Assembly (NCBI GenBank): GCA_016081115.2
Contig: JABTTQ020002186.1
Location: 277,094 to 341,093, forward strand
Direction: 5' to 3'
DNA from: Rehmannia glutinosa
Lineage: Eukaryota > Streptophyta > Magnoliopsida > Lamiales > Orobanchaceae
Length of the DNA: 64,000 nt
Positions 33,764 through 45,172 of the stretch are shown piece by piece. Position 1 is the stretch's first letter; each line of letters starts with the position of its first letter. A model generated the notes under the pieces. The model saw nothing but the letters and a program-made list of their open reading frames with translations, searched no databases and was not told the DNA's origin. The position numbers and the translations under genes were made by a program.

Positions 33764-35787
33764 CAAATCTGACAAAGTCTGGCTGAAAACTGTAAACTTA
33801 GCGCTTCTTGGGAGGCAACTCAAGCCCCTTTTATTGCTTTCTCAGTTTTAATTTAGTTTAGTAGTTGTTTTTTTTTTTTTTTTTTTTTGAATTTTTGCAT
33901 TCTTAGGAGGAGTAAGTTGCATCATACCCCACCCCTTTTATTTGTGCAACTCCCACATATTCCACTCCATCTTCACAAAGGAGCAATCTAACACCACACA
34001 CACCATCTTCATCTCATCCACTCATTATTTGGTAAGTTTGCAACTTCCAAACCCCACCCCATGGTTTTCCCCATCTTGTGATTGTTGTGTGATTGGATTG
34101 TAGTAGTGCTCAGATAATTATTGTTGATTTGTGGATTGTGGATTGGTTGTTCATGCTAGACTTAGGCTTGGTGCTGATTTTTGGGATTGAATTGAGTTAT
34201 ACATTGCATTCACTATCTTTGCCCAAATTCATGCATATGAGGTGTTTGATAAAATGCCCCAATGACAATTTCACAGTGTTTAGTGCTATCTTGCATATCT
34301 ATGCTTATCTTTTTGACATGGCACTATATTTTCTACTTGGGTGCATTATTAACGTACTTTGATTGTTGATTTCTCACCCATAACCGAATTCCATGGTTCC
34401 ACGAGTTTTGTTTTCTTGTCTACCTTGCTAGGTACAAAGATGTGAAACCAAGGAGGGCCCGGGCAAGGCGAAGGGGAAGAACAAGACCACACCTCGGAGG
34501 CATACAACACCCACGGGCTTGTGCGCTAGGATGCATTATGAGCTTAGATGAGACACCTCCTACACGTAGTAGTACCACATGACTTAAGGAGCTTTCGCTC
34601 CTCGGCTAACAGGAAAGTCCTTTTTCCCACCTCTCCATTGGGGACAATGTCGTTTTAAGTTTGGGGGTGCAATCAGTTTTTATTCATCGAGTCGAGTCTT
34701 GAGTTAAAAAAATGAAAAAAAAAGAGTCTAGAGTCGAGTCGGGTCTTTGTAAAACTGTGAAATTACATGACTAAGTGAATTTTGTCGAATATGAGTTGAA
34801 CGGTCAAGAGAGCATGTGTTGAACTGTGATTTAATCTTCTTTCCATTAATTCCATCTATGTGCTTAACTTTGTTGATTTATTTGGGGATGATTTATGCAA
34901 TTGAGTGGTTACTTTATGATCCCATCGGATGCTAGAACTTGTCTAATCACTAGTCGAGGCGAAATCCTAGGTGAAGTAACATTAAGGAAGTGATTTAGGC
35001 CATCTTTGAACAAGCCAGAGCCTAGAATGCCTACCTTTGTATTATATTTTCCCTAGTGTCCCTTTTTGAGCCTTATAAACCCGTTTCTTTGGCAACCAAT
35101 CTAATACCCAGACCCTAAATGTTAATATCCTAATTACCCATCACTCATACACACAAAGTATAGAAACAATATTGGAAGTTGAGGAGGGTATGATGAGAAG
35201 GGTGTGTATTTAATTGAATGAAGTTGCCCGAGAAAAGAAAATATGGAACCCCATGTACGCAAAAGAATAAGTTTAGGGGTTCCAAAAAAAAATATGTGAA
35301 AAAAAAAATTGAGAAAAATCAGCGGGATTGAAGGTTCATAAACATTGGGGATGTCAAAATGTGAAGGGTAGTTGCTTATTGATAATTCGAAGTGTTAATT
35401 GTGTGTTTGGGTGATTTGAGCCACTTAATCCCATATTTTCCTACCTTACACTCGAAGCCCACATTACAAGCTTTGAAAGTCCTATTGATCCTTGTATTAC
35501 ATTAGCCTACATTAGTGGAGATTAGTGTGAAAGACAAGCCTATGGAGTCCGGTAAGCATCTCATCTCTATATTCAAAAAGTGGATCATTTTGAAAACACT
35601 TGATTGCGTGAATCTATTTGAATAATGTAAACGGAGTTGGCATGTACATTCCACACTTTTGATCACAATGTTAAAACACATGTTTGATTGGTAGTGAAAT
35701 GAGTAATGAGACAAATGATATTGGTTGTGAAGTTTTGCAGTTTGTTTGTATTGTTGTGTCTTGTATTTTTTCATTTTATAGTTGTAA
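33764..35787. other. Non-coding 3' region of element B
   Basis: About 2 kb with no convincing ORF. It includes a T-run (about 33,868-33,888), an MKPRRARARRRGRTRP-like basic frame near 34,440-34,550 too short to assign, and AT-rich sequence. Element A has a comparable non-coding region before its polypurine tract. Confidence 0.5.
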
Positions 35788-35826
35788 TTGCTTGAGGACA
35801 AGCAATATTCTAAGTTTGGGGGTATT
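35788..35826 (+). promoter_or_regulatory. PPT-proximal hairpin and polypurine tract of element B
   Basis: TTGCTTG-AGGA-CAAGCAA (35,788-35,805) is a perfect 7-bp stem with a 4-nt loop, extended to 8 bp by A35,787/T35,806. It is followed by the polypurine tract TAAGTTTGGGGGTATT (35,811-35,826) and the LTR. The same hairpin is in element A at 40,714-40,731. Confidence 0.8.
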
Positions 35827-37370
35827 TGTTCACTTGGTTTTATACCATTGATTTGGGCTTCCAACACTAGAGTTTTGTGTTGTTTTGGAGTATTTTGAGT
35901 CATTTTGTTATATCTCATAGGTTAGGCATTAATTCCCATTGTTTCGAATCATTTGAGTGGTCAATCTATGTTGAGAGCCAATTATATTGAGTTTATAGTC
36001 ATAGTAATGAATCGTGTATCAAAATAAGTACGAACGAGCAAACAACGAGAGATTGATTTTAAGAAAAGTCCAAATGCGTCTGGAATTTCTAGCACTGGCA
36101 GAGTTTTGTATTTTGGCCATAACTCTTTCTACAAAATTGATATTGAGCTAATTCAAGTGGCTATAGAAAGCTAAGAGATAGGTCTACAACTTTGATGAAG
36201 GACTCAAAACCAAATTCGGACGTTTGGGTGGCGCTGCAACGCTGAGGCGAAAATTTGGGCAGTGAAGAAATTCGAGTTGGCACTGCAGCGCCCTCTCCTT
36301 GGCGCCGCAGCGCCTAGGAGCAACGAAATGGCACTGCAGCGCCGGGTGGAAAATTTCAATGGGCGCAGCAGCGCCGGGACTTGGCGCCGCAGCGCCCCTG
36401 GGCGAAAATTACAAGGTAACTTATTCCTTTTTCTTAGACTTTTGTGGGGATATAAATACAAGTCTTGGGGCGTGAAATTATGGATGTTGGACCCTTGGGC
36501 AGCAAACAAAACAGCTAGAAGACATAAGAGAAGACTTGGAATATCTTGGGAAAGGCTTGGAGAAGAAGACTGAAGGCTTCTACATCTAGAAATAGAGAAG
36601 ATCCCTCAACTCTTGTTCTTATTTTGTTGCTTTCTTCATATCTTGTAAGATGTATTGTTGTATTCCTATGGATTCATTTTCTTCAATCATGAGCTAAACT
36701 TTATAATTCTAGAGGGATGATGCAATTTATGTTTGAACTTATGTTTTGATATTGTGGTTTGTCAATCTAGATTTCCCAATCTATTTGTGCTATTTGGATT
36801 TATTGCTTCTAAATTACTTGAACAATAATTTAGAGTGTTTGGTGTATTTGATTTGACACTTGAGAGAGGTAATTGAATACATGGCCTTGAAATAGCATAA
36901 CCTAGGATTTCATAGAATTGAGAGATTTGTGAATTCTTTGAAGTCATCAACCAAGATTCATAGTTTTTATTGAGATTTCAATTGGTGATTTTTATAGAGA
37001 TATTGATTTCCCAATTGTGATCTAAAATCATTTGGTACTCGAGAGAGAAAATGACTATTGTAGAAATCTTGACTTATAAATTAGTAATTTGTGATTGATA
37101 TACCATATTGATAATATAAAGGAAAACTAGATTCATCACACCTCTAGAATTCATTCTCCCATAGATTTAGATGTTTATATTTTGATTAGTTATATCTAGT
37201 TATTTTTATTTATAAATTGAGACATCCACCTATTATTGATCTGTCAAATATAGCATAGGTAATTTATACTTGGTACTTATACACGCATTCCCTGTGGATA
37301 CAACAACCCTACTCATATCACTATATTAAAACTTGACACCGTAGACTTGCGGTTAGAAAAATCTCTAACA
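35827..37370 (+). mobile_element. 3' LTR of element B
   Basis: 1,544 bp, TGTTCACTTGG to ATCTCTAACA. It carries six copies of a GGCGCNGCAGCGCC-type 14-mer at about 36,230-36,400, then a TATA box at 36,451-36,458. Not interrupted. Confidence 0.94.
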
Positions 37371-37372
37371 AC

Positions 37373-37895
37373 TATATGATGCGCTCTGGGCATACAGAAC
37401 AACTTATAAAATAGTTTTGGGAATGAGCCCCTATAGACTAGTTTTCGGGAAAGCGTGTCATTTACCTGTTGAAGTGGAGCACAAGGCATATTGGGCTATC
37501 AAAGCAACAAATTTCGACTTGGACAAAGCAAGAGTCGAAAGGAAGTTGCAATTGTCTGAACTTGATGAGCTCTGTAATGACACATATGAAAATACGCTAA
37601 TATACAAAGATAAAGTCAAGTGATTGCACGATAAAAGGATTATCCATTAAAGCTCGAACCAGGTATGAAGGTCCTTTTATTTAACTCACGATTGCGGTTA
37701 TTTCTAGGGAAACTAAAATCAAGATGGAATGGGCCATTTGAGATCGAAGAGGTATACCTTTACGGAATGGTAAAACTACTTAATCCAAGGACGCATGAAT
37801 CTTTCAAGGTGAACGGTCATCGGGTTAAGCCATATTTTGAAGAGGTATCTCGGGCTGAGAGAATTGAGAGCATAGGCCTCGAAGAGGTCACTTAA
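37373..37895 (+). pseudogene. C-terminal part of integrase of element A (broken)
   Basis: Continues the integrase cut at 17,088: DALWAYRTTYKIVLGMSPYRLVFGKACHLPVEVEHKAYWA is the end of the core. A TGA at 37,621-37,623 and a frameshift follow. The C-terminal domain is at 37,665-37,895 (SRWNGPFEIEEVYLYGMVKLL, FKVNGHRVKPYF). Joining across element B requires only removal of B and one TSD copy, which fixes the insertion order. Confidence 0.92.
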
Positions 37896-38333
37896 GAATC
37901 ATACTCAGGTATCGTCAAGCTAAAGACGTTAAATAAGCGCTTCTTGGGAGGCAATCCAATTTTTTTTCCTTTTTATATTCTTTTTATTTTCTTGACTAAC
38001 CGTATCTAATGGTTTAATTGAGTTTTCTCTTTTTTTTTTGTATAAGTTAACTAAAAAATTAAAAAAAATGCAGTCTGTTGCGTGATCGCGCAAGCAATGA
38101 TGTAGTAACGGGCGCGCGCGGCAGGCGGGTAGCGCGCGAGGCACGCCAGGCACGTGGGCGCGCACAAGAGGCAGTCAACATAGTTATATTTTGCGGATTG
38201 AGGTTTTGAAACACAATTTTTCACCCCCAATTCGAAAATCCTCTCTCCCCTTCCAAATTCTCTCTACCAAATCGCAAAATTCAATGGTTAAAACGACATT
38301 CCGCTCCGATTAACCAATTCTAATCGATAAATC
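37896..38333. other. Spacer with post-integrase phrase and CpG-rich patch
   Basis: Begins with the phrase GCGCTTCTTGGGAGGCAA (37,937), shared with element B. A CpG-rich patch at about 38,085-38,170 (repeated GCGCGCGAGGCACGC-like words) resembles the GC island in this element's LTRs. No coding frame. Confidence 0.5.
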
Positions 38334-39610
38334 ATGCATAGGAGGACCAAAAGGGCTCAAAATCAACAACCTAGGGTGGAAGAAGATGACCCGATGAATC
38401 CGGTGGATTTAGCCGAGCAATTTAACGCTCCCTTTCCAATTTATTCCAAAGAAGAAGGCCAAAGGTATACTAGCCTACTCTCTCGCGAGGTACATCCATC
38501 TACCTTCTTGTCTATAGAAACATTACAAGAATTGGGGTTGCTTGGTGAATTTTTGGGATTTGTAAAATTTTTTGGATGGAAAAAATTGCCCCACTTACTT
38601 CTAGGGTGTTGATTGAGTTGGTACTGTAATTTTATACGACATTGCATTTTTTGGATTCACATCTTACGGATTTTACATGTCTTCTGTTTGGGGAGGAATG
38701 TGAAGTAAATTTTAGAGTAATGAAATCTATTTTTGGGCTATCTAGGCATGGTATTCGGGCAGTGCCCAATTCATTTATCCTAGTTGAATTTCGGGCAGAA
38801 TTGACGGGTTTTAATAACTTTTCTACAAAAGGAACCCCAAATGGTTTTATTACAGACCCTGCCTTATACTTATTGCACAAATTCATTACTCATTGCGTTT
38901 TTGGAAAATATGAGAGTAGTCGGGTGACTATCCCGGAGTTGTTTTTTATATGGTGCTTTCGTCGTAACACCAAAATTTGCACTACGGTATTCATTTTCGA
39001 CACTTTCTACTGCAACCTTCGGAACCGTAAGCATAAGCTGGGTTTGGGACACTTAATTTTCCAACTAGCTATTCATTTCAACGTAGTCCCCGATCATCTT
39101 GGCCACCTTGTTGAAATTCCATGTGGGTCCTTGAACACAACTTTGCTAAAAAAATACGGATTTTCTAACAAAAGAAGACACTTTAAAGGATCCCGCCTCC
39201 CGGAAATGTTTTCATAGTGATACATGGAACCCGATGGGTATCCTACCACACCGACATGAACCAACAGGGGAATAGTTGGGACACATGGGCAAAGAGCACG
39301 AGGGTGATCCCGATATTCATCCTGCACACGAGGGGTTACCACCACGAGTTGATCCATTTACAGTCGGTCCCTCCACTAGCACTAGTCAGGGCCCTACCAC
39401 CGGTTGGGAGGCCGTTATGGGATGCCTCGATACTATACAGAGCCAGTTTGACCACTTTCAACATCAAATGACCGGGCTCTATGAACTTATGTGAAATATG
39501 AACACGAGGGTCGAGTCTATTGACACTCGAGTGCAAAACATTGAACAAAACTGGATGAACATGTCTTTCTCGCCATTCCCGCCTCCAACGCCTTCAGATA
39601 CACAACAGTG
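38334..39610 (+). pseudogene. Athila downstream ORF of element A (broken)
   Basis: Starts MHRRTKRAQNQQPRVEEDD. The main body is at 38,642-39,217 in another frame and includes LLFGEECEVNFRVMKSIFGL, FSTKGTPNGFI, HKFITHCVFGKYES and LGHLIFQLAIHF. The tail at 39,276-39,494, in a third frame, reads DTIQSQFDHFQHQMTGLYELM, a probable coiled coil continuing after a stop (RVESIDTRVQNIEQNW). Athila elements carry an ORF at this place that has been discussed as envelope-like or ORF1-like; its role is not established. No transmembrane segment is evident. Frameshifts and stops make it inactive. Confidence 0.7.
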
Positions 39611-40713
39611 ACACTTTTAGAGTTTGTTTTCTTTTTTCTTTTATTTCCTTTTGTGTGTGTTGCATGCTTATTAGTGTGTTTCCAGTCTGTGTTGTCATTA
39701 ATATAGTTTTAGTGTTTTTATTTTGGTATTATGTTTCCCTCCCCATATGTTTTTTGCAGAATTGTAGGCGGATGTATCTATCATGCCATTATTCAATCAT
39801 CGCATTTTTCAGGGACGTTTCTTTTTCCTTCTCTTTTACTTTTATGCATTGAGGTCATTGCGTGATGTAGGTGTGGGGGGACATCTAGTCGCTGTTAAGA
39901 ATTAGGTGATTGCTTATGGTCAATTTTTTAACTTGCCTATTGATTATCCCAAGTTTAATAAGGGTGATGTTTAGTCAACTTGAAATAGATGTATTAATTT
40001 GAGTTTCAAATATGAAATGACTTTGTAAACTTGATACGTAGGATTTGACTAAGTCGTGAATTAGCCTTTGGGGTGAACAAATGAGGTGACGGTTAATCAA
40101 TAGTCCGAGTTGTGGGGCTTGAATTACGAGATTTCATTGATGTGAATTAAGTTAAAACCCTGTTGTGATTTGTGTGTACACAAAATTGCTAGCCTTGCGA
40201 AAAAAAAGGAAGCATTATATAGCCAAAAAAAAATCAAAAACAGGCATGATAGAGCTATATATAAAAAATAGAACAATCGAGATTATATTCCGCTGATTGA
40301 GCTGCTTAGTAACTAGGAGCATTCACGAGCCGCATGTTTGACTTTTACGTAAAACGGCGACTCAAAACATGAGAATGGGAAACAACCCTAGGAGCCTTTG
40401 GAAAACATCCAAAATTTACATCTAGTGGAATAATATCTTGGGAGTTCTAGCGCAGCCAAAAAAAACACAAAACATGGCTAGTAATTGCATGATTGGTTGT
40501 GTGAGTAAAAGGGTTGCAACTTTTGACACCAATTTAAAATTTAGTAAGGAAGGTCAAACACTTTGGTTAATGTTTAATTTGAGCCAAGTGAGTTTATTGT
40601 GGAGATTGGGAGTCGATGAGGAATAATCCGAGGTAGATAGAACATTGTGTTATGGATTAATTGATTCTCAAATTGGACATTATATTTCTTGTTGGGTTTT
40701 TTAGCATTATTAT
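39611..40713. other. Non-coding 3' region of element A
   Basis: About 1.1 kb of AT-rich DNA with short A-runs; no ORF that I can support. Confidence 0.5.
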
Positions 40714-40751
40714 TTGCTTGAGGACAAGCAAAAGGTTAAGTGTGGGGGAGT
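40714..40751 (+). promoter_or_regulatory. PPT-proximal hairpin and polypurine tract of element A
   Basis: TTGCTTG-AGGA-CAAGCAA (40,714-40,731), extended to 8 bp by T40,713/A40,732, is followed by the G-rich tract TTAAGTGTGGGGGAGT (40,736-40,751) and the LTR. The stem and loop are identical to those in element B, while the outermost pair is T:A here and A:T there. Confidence 0.8.
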
Positions 40752-42089
40752 TGTTTTGCATGTTTTTTGAGTATTATTTTTGTGTGTTTTTGTTTTATTT
40801 TGTGTGTGATTATGCATATTTACGTAGTTTTAAGTATTGGTTATAATGTCGAGTGTTACGTAGGGTGCTTTTGTCATTTTTATAGGTTATGATGAAAAGA
40901 GGCTCAAAAATGGATGAAAAATGGAGAAAACGGGCACAAAGATAAACATCGGCCGGCAGCAGGGGTGTGGGCGCGCAAGATACAGGTGTGCGGCGCGCGG
41001 CAATGAAAGCGCAAGGAAGAAGCCCACACGGCGCGCGGAAAAAAGCCGGCGCGCGAGAAGGTTAGGCTGCGGTCTTGTGCGCGGCGTGCGCGGTGTCGTG
41101 CTGAACACGAAATTTCTGATTTTTTTTCCGATTTTTTGCTCTTCCACCTTTTTAGGACTCTAGGCTTATAAATAGGACATGGGGAGCCCCTATTTTCGAC
41201 ACACCTTCATTTATAGCACTTCTAGACTTTAATTTTTTGTAATTTTCTCTTGCTTTTCATCATTGGGATTGCTTGGGTTCTTCCCCTTGAAGTTATTTTG
41301 CTTCTTAATCAAATAGTAAGATTTCTTCATCTCTTTTGTCTGATTTCAATTGTTGGGTGATTATTATTGTTGCATGATTATGTTTATGATTGTTTTCTTT
41401 CCTTCAATTGAGATTATGATCCCATCCCCAAGCATGAACTAATTTCATTGTTCTAGGATTATGATGATTTGATTCAAACAAACAAGCATGAGTATTGATT
41501 AATTGATTTGCTTTCCTGAATGAATTGCTTTATTTAATAATTAATTGTCTGATCAACTTTTGATTGTTTTGGAGGAATAATTGAGATCGATCGAAGATAT
41601 TATTTTTGGACTAAATTTATTCAGGGGGTTAGATATGAATCAGAGATGTATTATCTAACCCTATGTTTAATGAAAATAGCAAATTATGTTGGGATAGCCC
41701 TAATCTGTGAATACGAGAGTTATTAGATATAGACCTAGTCTTTACATATTTGTTATATTTGTTAACCGCATGATCAATTAATTGATATTCTGCTTGCAAG
41801 TTTGATGAGATGAATCCATAATCCTAGACTTTCTTCCATATCTTTTTCTCCAAGTTTATTCGTGCTTAGTTTTAATTCATCTTTTTAATTATTTTCTTTT
41901 AGTTTATTTAAAACCAACAAATCTGGATAGAGTGTTTAGAATTTATTTTCTGTTTATTGTGATACATAATAATTATTTGCCGGCTAAGTCTTCCTTGAGA
42001 GACCACTTATGGTTAACTTGCTACCCTACAATTGATCTCGTTCTCTTGCGAGGATTGTTAGACTTTTATAGGTGTTTAGCGGTCGAACA
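40752..42089 (+). mobile_element. 3' LTR of element A
   Basis: 1,338 bp, TGTTTTGCATG to GGTCGAACA, with TATA box at 41,167-41,175. The CpG island at 40,960-41,100 aligns poorly with that of the 5' LTR, while flanking parts align with only scattered differences. Confidence 0.94.
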
Positions 42090-42263
42090 ACTACCAAAAA
42101 TAACTCCCGTTTATCCTTAACAACCATTAATTAAATATAAACTAAATTAAAAATCAATTAAATTTGCATCGTTCAAAAGAAGAGGTCAACGCTCCAGATT
42201 TGGTCTCACGTACTTATTTAAATTATATGAACTCACCAGATCCAAATCCTATATATATATATA
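42090..42263. mobile_element. Right fragment of the (TA)n-associated element that received element A
   Basis: After the ACTAC duplication the sequence continues the DNA interrupted at 10,757. Its right end, read inward from (TA)7 at 42,250-42,263, is GGATTTGGATCTGGTGAG with GTGAGACC 35 bp further. This resembles, but does not equal, the terminus of the neighbouring element. Confidence 0.4.
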
Positions 42264-43285
42264 TAGGGATTGGTTCAAATGAGACCAATACCTTTAGGTT
42301 AGTCCATAAGAACACTTATGGACTCTTGATTTAAAATTTTGGATGGTGTAGATCATTTCAGTTAATTTAGGCATATAAGGGTATAATTGTATTTTTATAT
42401 TTAATTAGTTATGTTAATTGGAAAGTTATTAGCTATTTTTAAGGAAACATAATCCTACCTTTTCAGTTACCCGATTTTTAGGGAGGAAAAATCATCAACT
42501 TCAAGTAGTTTTTTCAAAATTGATACTTATTTCCGCCATATTTGTGAACAGTCGTTTTATTGTATACTTTGTTCAGTGGACTTGTATACTTAGTCATGTT
42601 TTATTGTATATTTAGTTCAGTGGATTTGTATACTTGGTTCAGTGGAATTGTATTCTTAGTTATATAAGTAGTTTAGTAAGTAGTTTAGTAAATTTGTATA
42701 CCTAGTTTTGTGGATTTGTATACTTAGTTCAATGGAATTGTATACTTAGTTATATAAGTAATTCAGTGTAATTGTATACTTAGTTAAATATTTTTGTATA
42801 CTTAGTATTATTTTAATGTATAGTTAGTTCGATGTAATTGTATACTTAGTTAAATGTTTCTGTATACTTAATAAAGTTTTAATGTACAGGTAGTTTAGTG
42901 TAATTGTATACTTAGTTAATTGTTTATGTATACTTAGTAATGTTATAATGTATAGTTAATTTAGTGTAATTGTATACTTTTCATTAATTGTTGCACGATT
43001 TTGTTGCCGTATTTGAATAAATTGCAGGTTCGAATGGGAAGAGAGAGAAAGGAAAGGTGAATCGCTTGATTATGGGGACGTGATCAATACAAAATCACGT
43101 CCCTAATTTTTAGGAAGCGGTTACTATATTTAATTTCCTGGATTCCTATTTTATCCCTTCTGTTGTATACTTACTTATGAAATGTTGTATATATTGTAAT
43201 GTATCTTGGCCATTGATTTACTATTTGAATGGTGTAGATTTAGTCTTATGGACTAACCTAGAATGGTGGTCTCACAGGATCCCCT

Positions 43286-43288
<3 letters not shown>
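42264..43288. mobile_element. Non-coding TIR element between (TA)n tracts, with internal minisatellite
   Basis: Ends are inverted repeats of about 55-60 bp. Left: GGGATTGGTTCAAATGAGACC then AGGTTAGTCCATAAG. Right, in reverse complement: GGGAGGGGATCCTGTGAGACC then AGGTTAGTCCATAAG. It is flanked by (TA)7 on the left and about (TA)16 on the right, so the duplicated target is TA or longer but cannot be delimited. The interior (about 42,545-42,985) has about 15-20 degenerate units of TTGTATACTTAGTTNAGTGNAA (about 22 bp). No ORF. It is a non-autonomous DNA transposon; its superfamily is not certain from the sequence alone. Confidence 0.8.

Positions 43289-43320
<32 letters not shown>
43289..43320. 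repeat. (TA)n microsatellite at right junction of nested block
   Basis: About 16 TA units between the TIR element and resumed chromovirus LTR. Confidence 0.9.
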
Positions 43321-43324
<4 letters not shown>

Positions 43325-44141
43325 GGATAAAGATTTTTGGGAGATAATTAAAAAAAATGTTGATTCCCCCCTAAAAGTAGCTATGGCCAAAAATTAAGGG
43401 AGTAGGGGAATTAATTTTTGTTTTTGATTTTTTTTGTGTTTAATTATGATAATAGGTGTTTAGGTGGAATTTTAAATATTGTAGGATGAAAAGAAAGTGG
43501 GATTCCTCCCTAAAAAGGTGGTAATGACCGAAAGTATCATTAGGGGAGGGATTATTTATTTATTTTTTTGGTAATTATTGGGGTAGTGGGATTAGTAGAG
43601 TAATTTTCAAAAATTGTAGACTAAAAAAAATAAAACCAATCCCCTATTTTTTCTCTTGTGGCCGATTTCAAGGGGAAATATCAATTTTTTTTCTTTTGGT
43701 CCCATAATTCAATCTTGTTGGGAGATACAAAATAAAAAAATAATAATAGAAAAAATGAGTTAATTTCCCCATTTTAAAGTGATATGACCGAAATTAAGGG
43801 TATACGATGATAAAATTTTTGTTTTCTTTTTTTTATATAAAATTGAGAAAAAATAAAATGTATAAGTATTAATACATAAATATTTAGAAGTTTAAATTAA
43901 GGATGTGAAATAACAAATGTTTATTTTCTCAAAATAAATTGGAACTTGGTTGAGAATATATTATGGAATAAGGTAGAATATTCGGATAAGGATTGAAATG
44001 TACTCCTAAATTATCGAGGGTCCAATATTACCAAAGTCATAGTTAATCGATCAAGTATTAATACTAGAGAATGAATTAAAGTTGGTACATTCAAAAATAA
44101 GGAGAGTGTAATTGACGTTGGAAGGAATAAATAAAAGTCGC
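43321..44141 (-). mobile_element. Chromovirus LTR, segment 2
   Basis: Resumes the interrupted LTR. It has further CTATGGCC-AAA units (43,390, 43,525, 43,790), then a stretch matching the solo LTR from about 56,650 to 57,235 (for example GGTAATTATTGGGGTAGTGG near 43,570). It ends AAAAGTCGC, where GTCGC is the duplicated target of the copia element. Confidence 0.85.
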
Positions 44142-45172
44142 TGTTAACAAAAATATCGCAGTACAGTTTACAAAACTCAGAATTTAGTATAACTGTAAAT
44201 TACAATTTGTTGCAAAAAACCAAAAATTTTATTGAAACCAAATTCCAGAATTTGAAAAAAACAGAAATGGCCCGAATCATATGTTTGACACACTATCCTC
44301 AAAACAGATTCGTCCCTTATTCTGGATGTCTGTTTCCCAGGATAAGACGGGAAAACTGGACTACCTTTTTCTCCAGCGAACTGAAATTACGCCTGAACTT
44401 TATCACCAAAATGCAGGAGGCCAAGAGGAATACAGAACAATATGCAGATAATATTTAGAATGCAAGTGTAGAGTGTGTTTTGATTGCTGGAAAATTCAGC
44501 TATTTATAGAGCTGAAAAATTAATCAGAGAATTTAAATCTATTGTTGTTACACAGCAATTCATATCTGCTGTTACACAACAATTATACACAGCAATTATA
44601 ATTTTGATGTTACAGGTTTTAATTCAAAAATTAAACCTGAGGAATTAATTTCAACTGTTACAGATAGTTTTAAATTTTCGAAAATAAAATCTGTTAAAAT
44701 TTAATTTCGAAAATAAAAAATCTGTAAAACATAGGCTAGACTATGTGGCTCGATTTCGGTCCGACATTCGTGTACGCAGGTCGCGCTCGCACACAAGTCA
44801 GTGGTTTGGAGCTCGAGCCGGGCCGTAATTTGCACCCCCCATGCGGGCGCGCGTGTAAAGAGAGCCTCTATGCAATATAATGTTACACCTTACTAAAAGG
44901 TCGCATTATATATACTAGTCTAAAATGCCTTAGTTTTCCCATACTTTCAAAGAAGACAAACACATGATTTCTTCTTTATAAATTAATTCCAATACTTCAC
45001 TTTAAGATTTAATTTCTCCTTCATCCAAACATCATTTTGGACAAACAAATATTCGATTTCGATGTTCTCACGGAGTAGAACAATAATCCAATTTTACATT
45101 TGTCATTAGACAATCGAATTCCCAAGAAAATAGCACCCCAAATGTGCAATTTCCTTCACAACTTTTCCAGCA
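44142..45172 (-). mobile_element. 3' LTR of Tork-like copia
   Basis: Element sense: TGCTGGAAAAGTTGTG at 45,172 to TTTTTGTTAACA at 44,142. It contains a TATA box (CTATAAATAG, minus, 44,500-44,509) and a CG-rich patch near 44,765-44,860. The adjoining polypurine tract is ATGTGGGGGAT (45,173-45,183, minus). Confidence 0.92.

Larger units (their letters stand above)
17089..37370 (+). mobile_element. Athila-like Ty3/gypsy element B, non-autonomous, inserted in the integrase of A
   Basis: LTRs begin TGTTCACTTGG and end ATCTCTAACA: 5' LTR 17,089-31,598 (split by a copia element) and 3' LTR 35,827-37,370. Flanks are GCTAT (17,084-17,088) and ACTAT (37,371-37,375), a TSD with one mismatch. An intact tRNA-Asp primer site is at 31,605. 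Inside are gag and protease only. The protease is followed within about 2 kb by the polypurine tract, so RT, RNase H and integrase have been removed. Without the copia insertion the element is about 7.4 kb. The two LTRs are close (about 1-4 percent differences in stretches compared by eye). Confidence 0.93.
10758..42089 (+). mobile_element. Athila-like Ty3/gypsy element A (hosts a nested element)
   Basis: Two LTRs of about 1.34 kb (10,758-12,097 and 40,752-42,089) start TGTTTTGCA and end GGTCGAACA. A tRNA-Asp-type primer site follows the 5' LTR and a G-rich polypurine tract precedes the 3' LTR. Inside lie gag, protease, RT-RNase H, integrase and a downstream ORF, all in Athila order. Flanks are ACAAC (10,753-10,757) and ACTAC (42,090-42,094), a TSD with one mismatch. 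The integrase is split by element B (17,089-37,370). Without that insertion the element is about 11.05 kb. Visual comparison of a 60-bp LTR stretch gave three differences, so it is not very recent. Coding frames carry several stops and frameshifts. Confidence 0.93.
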
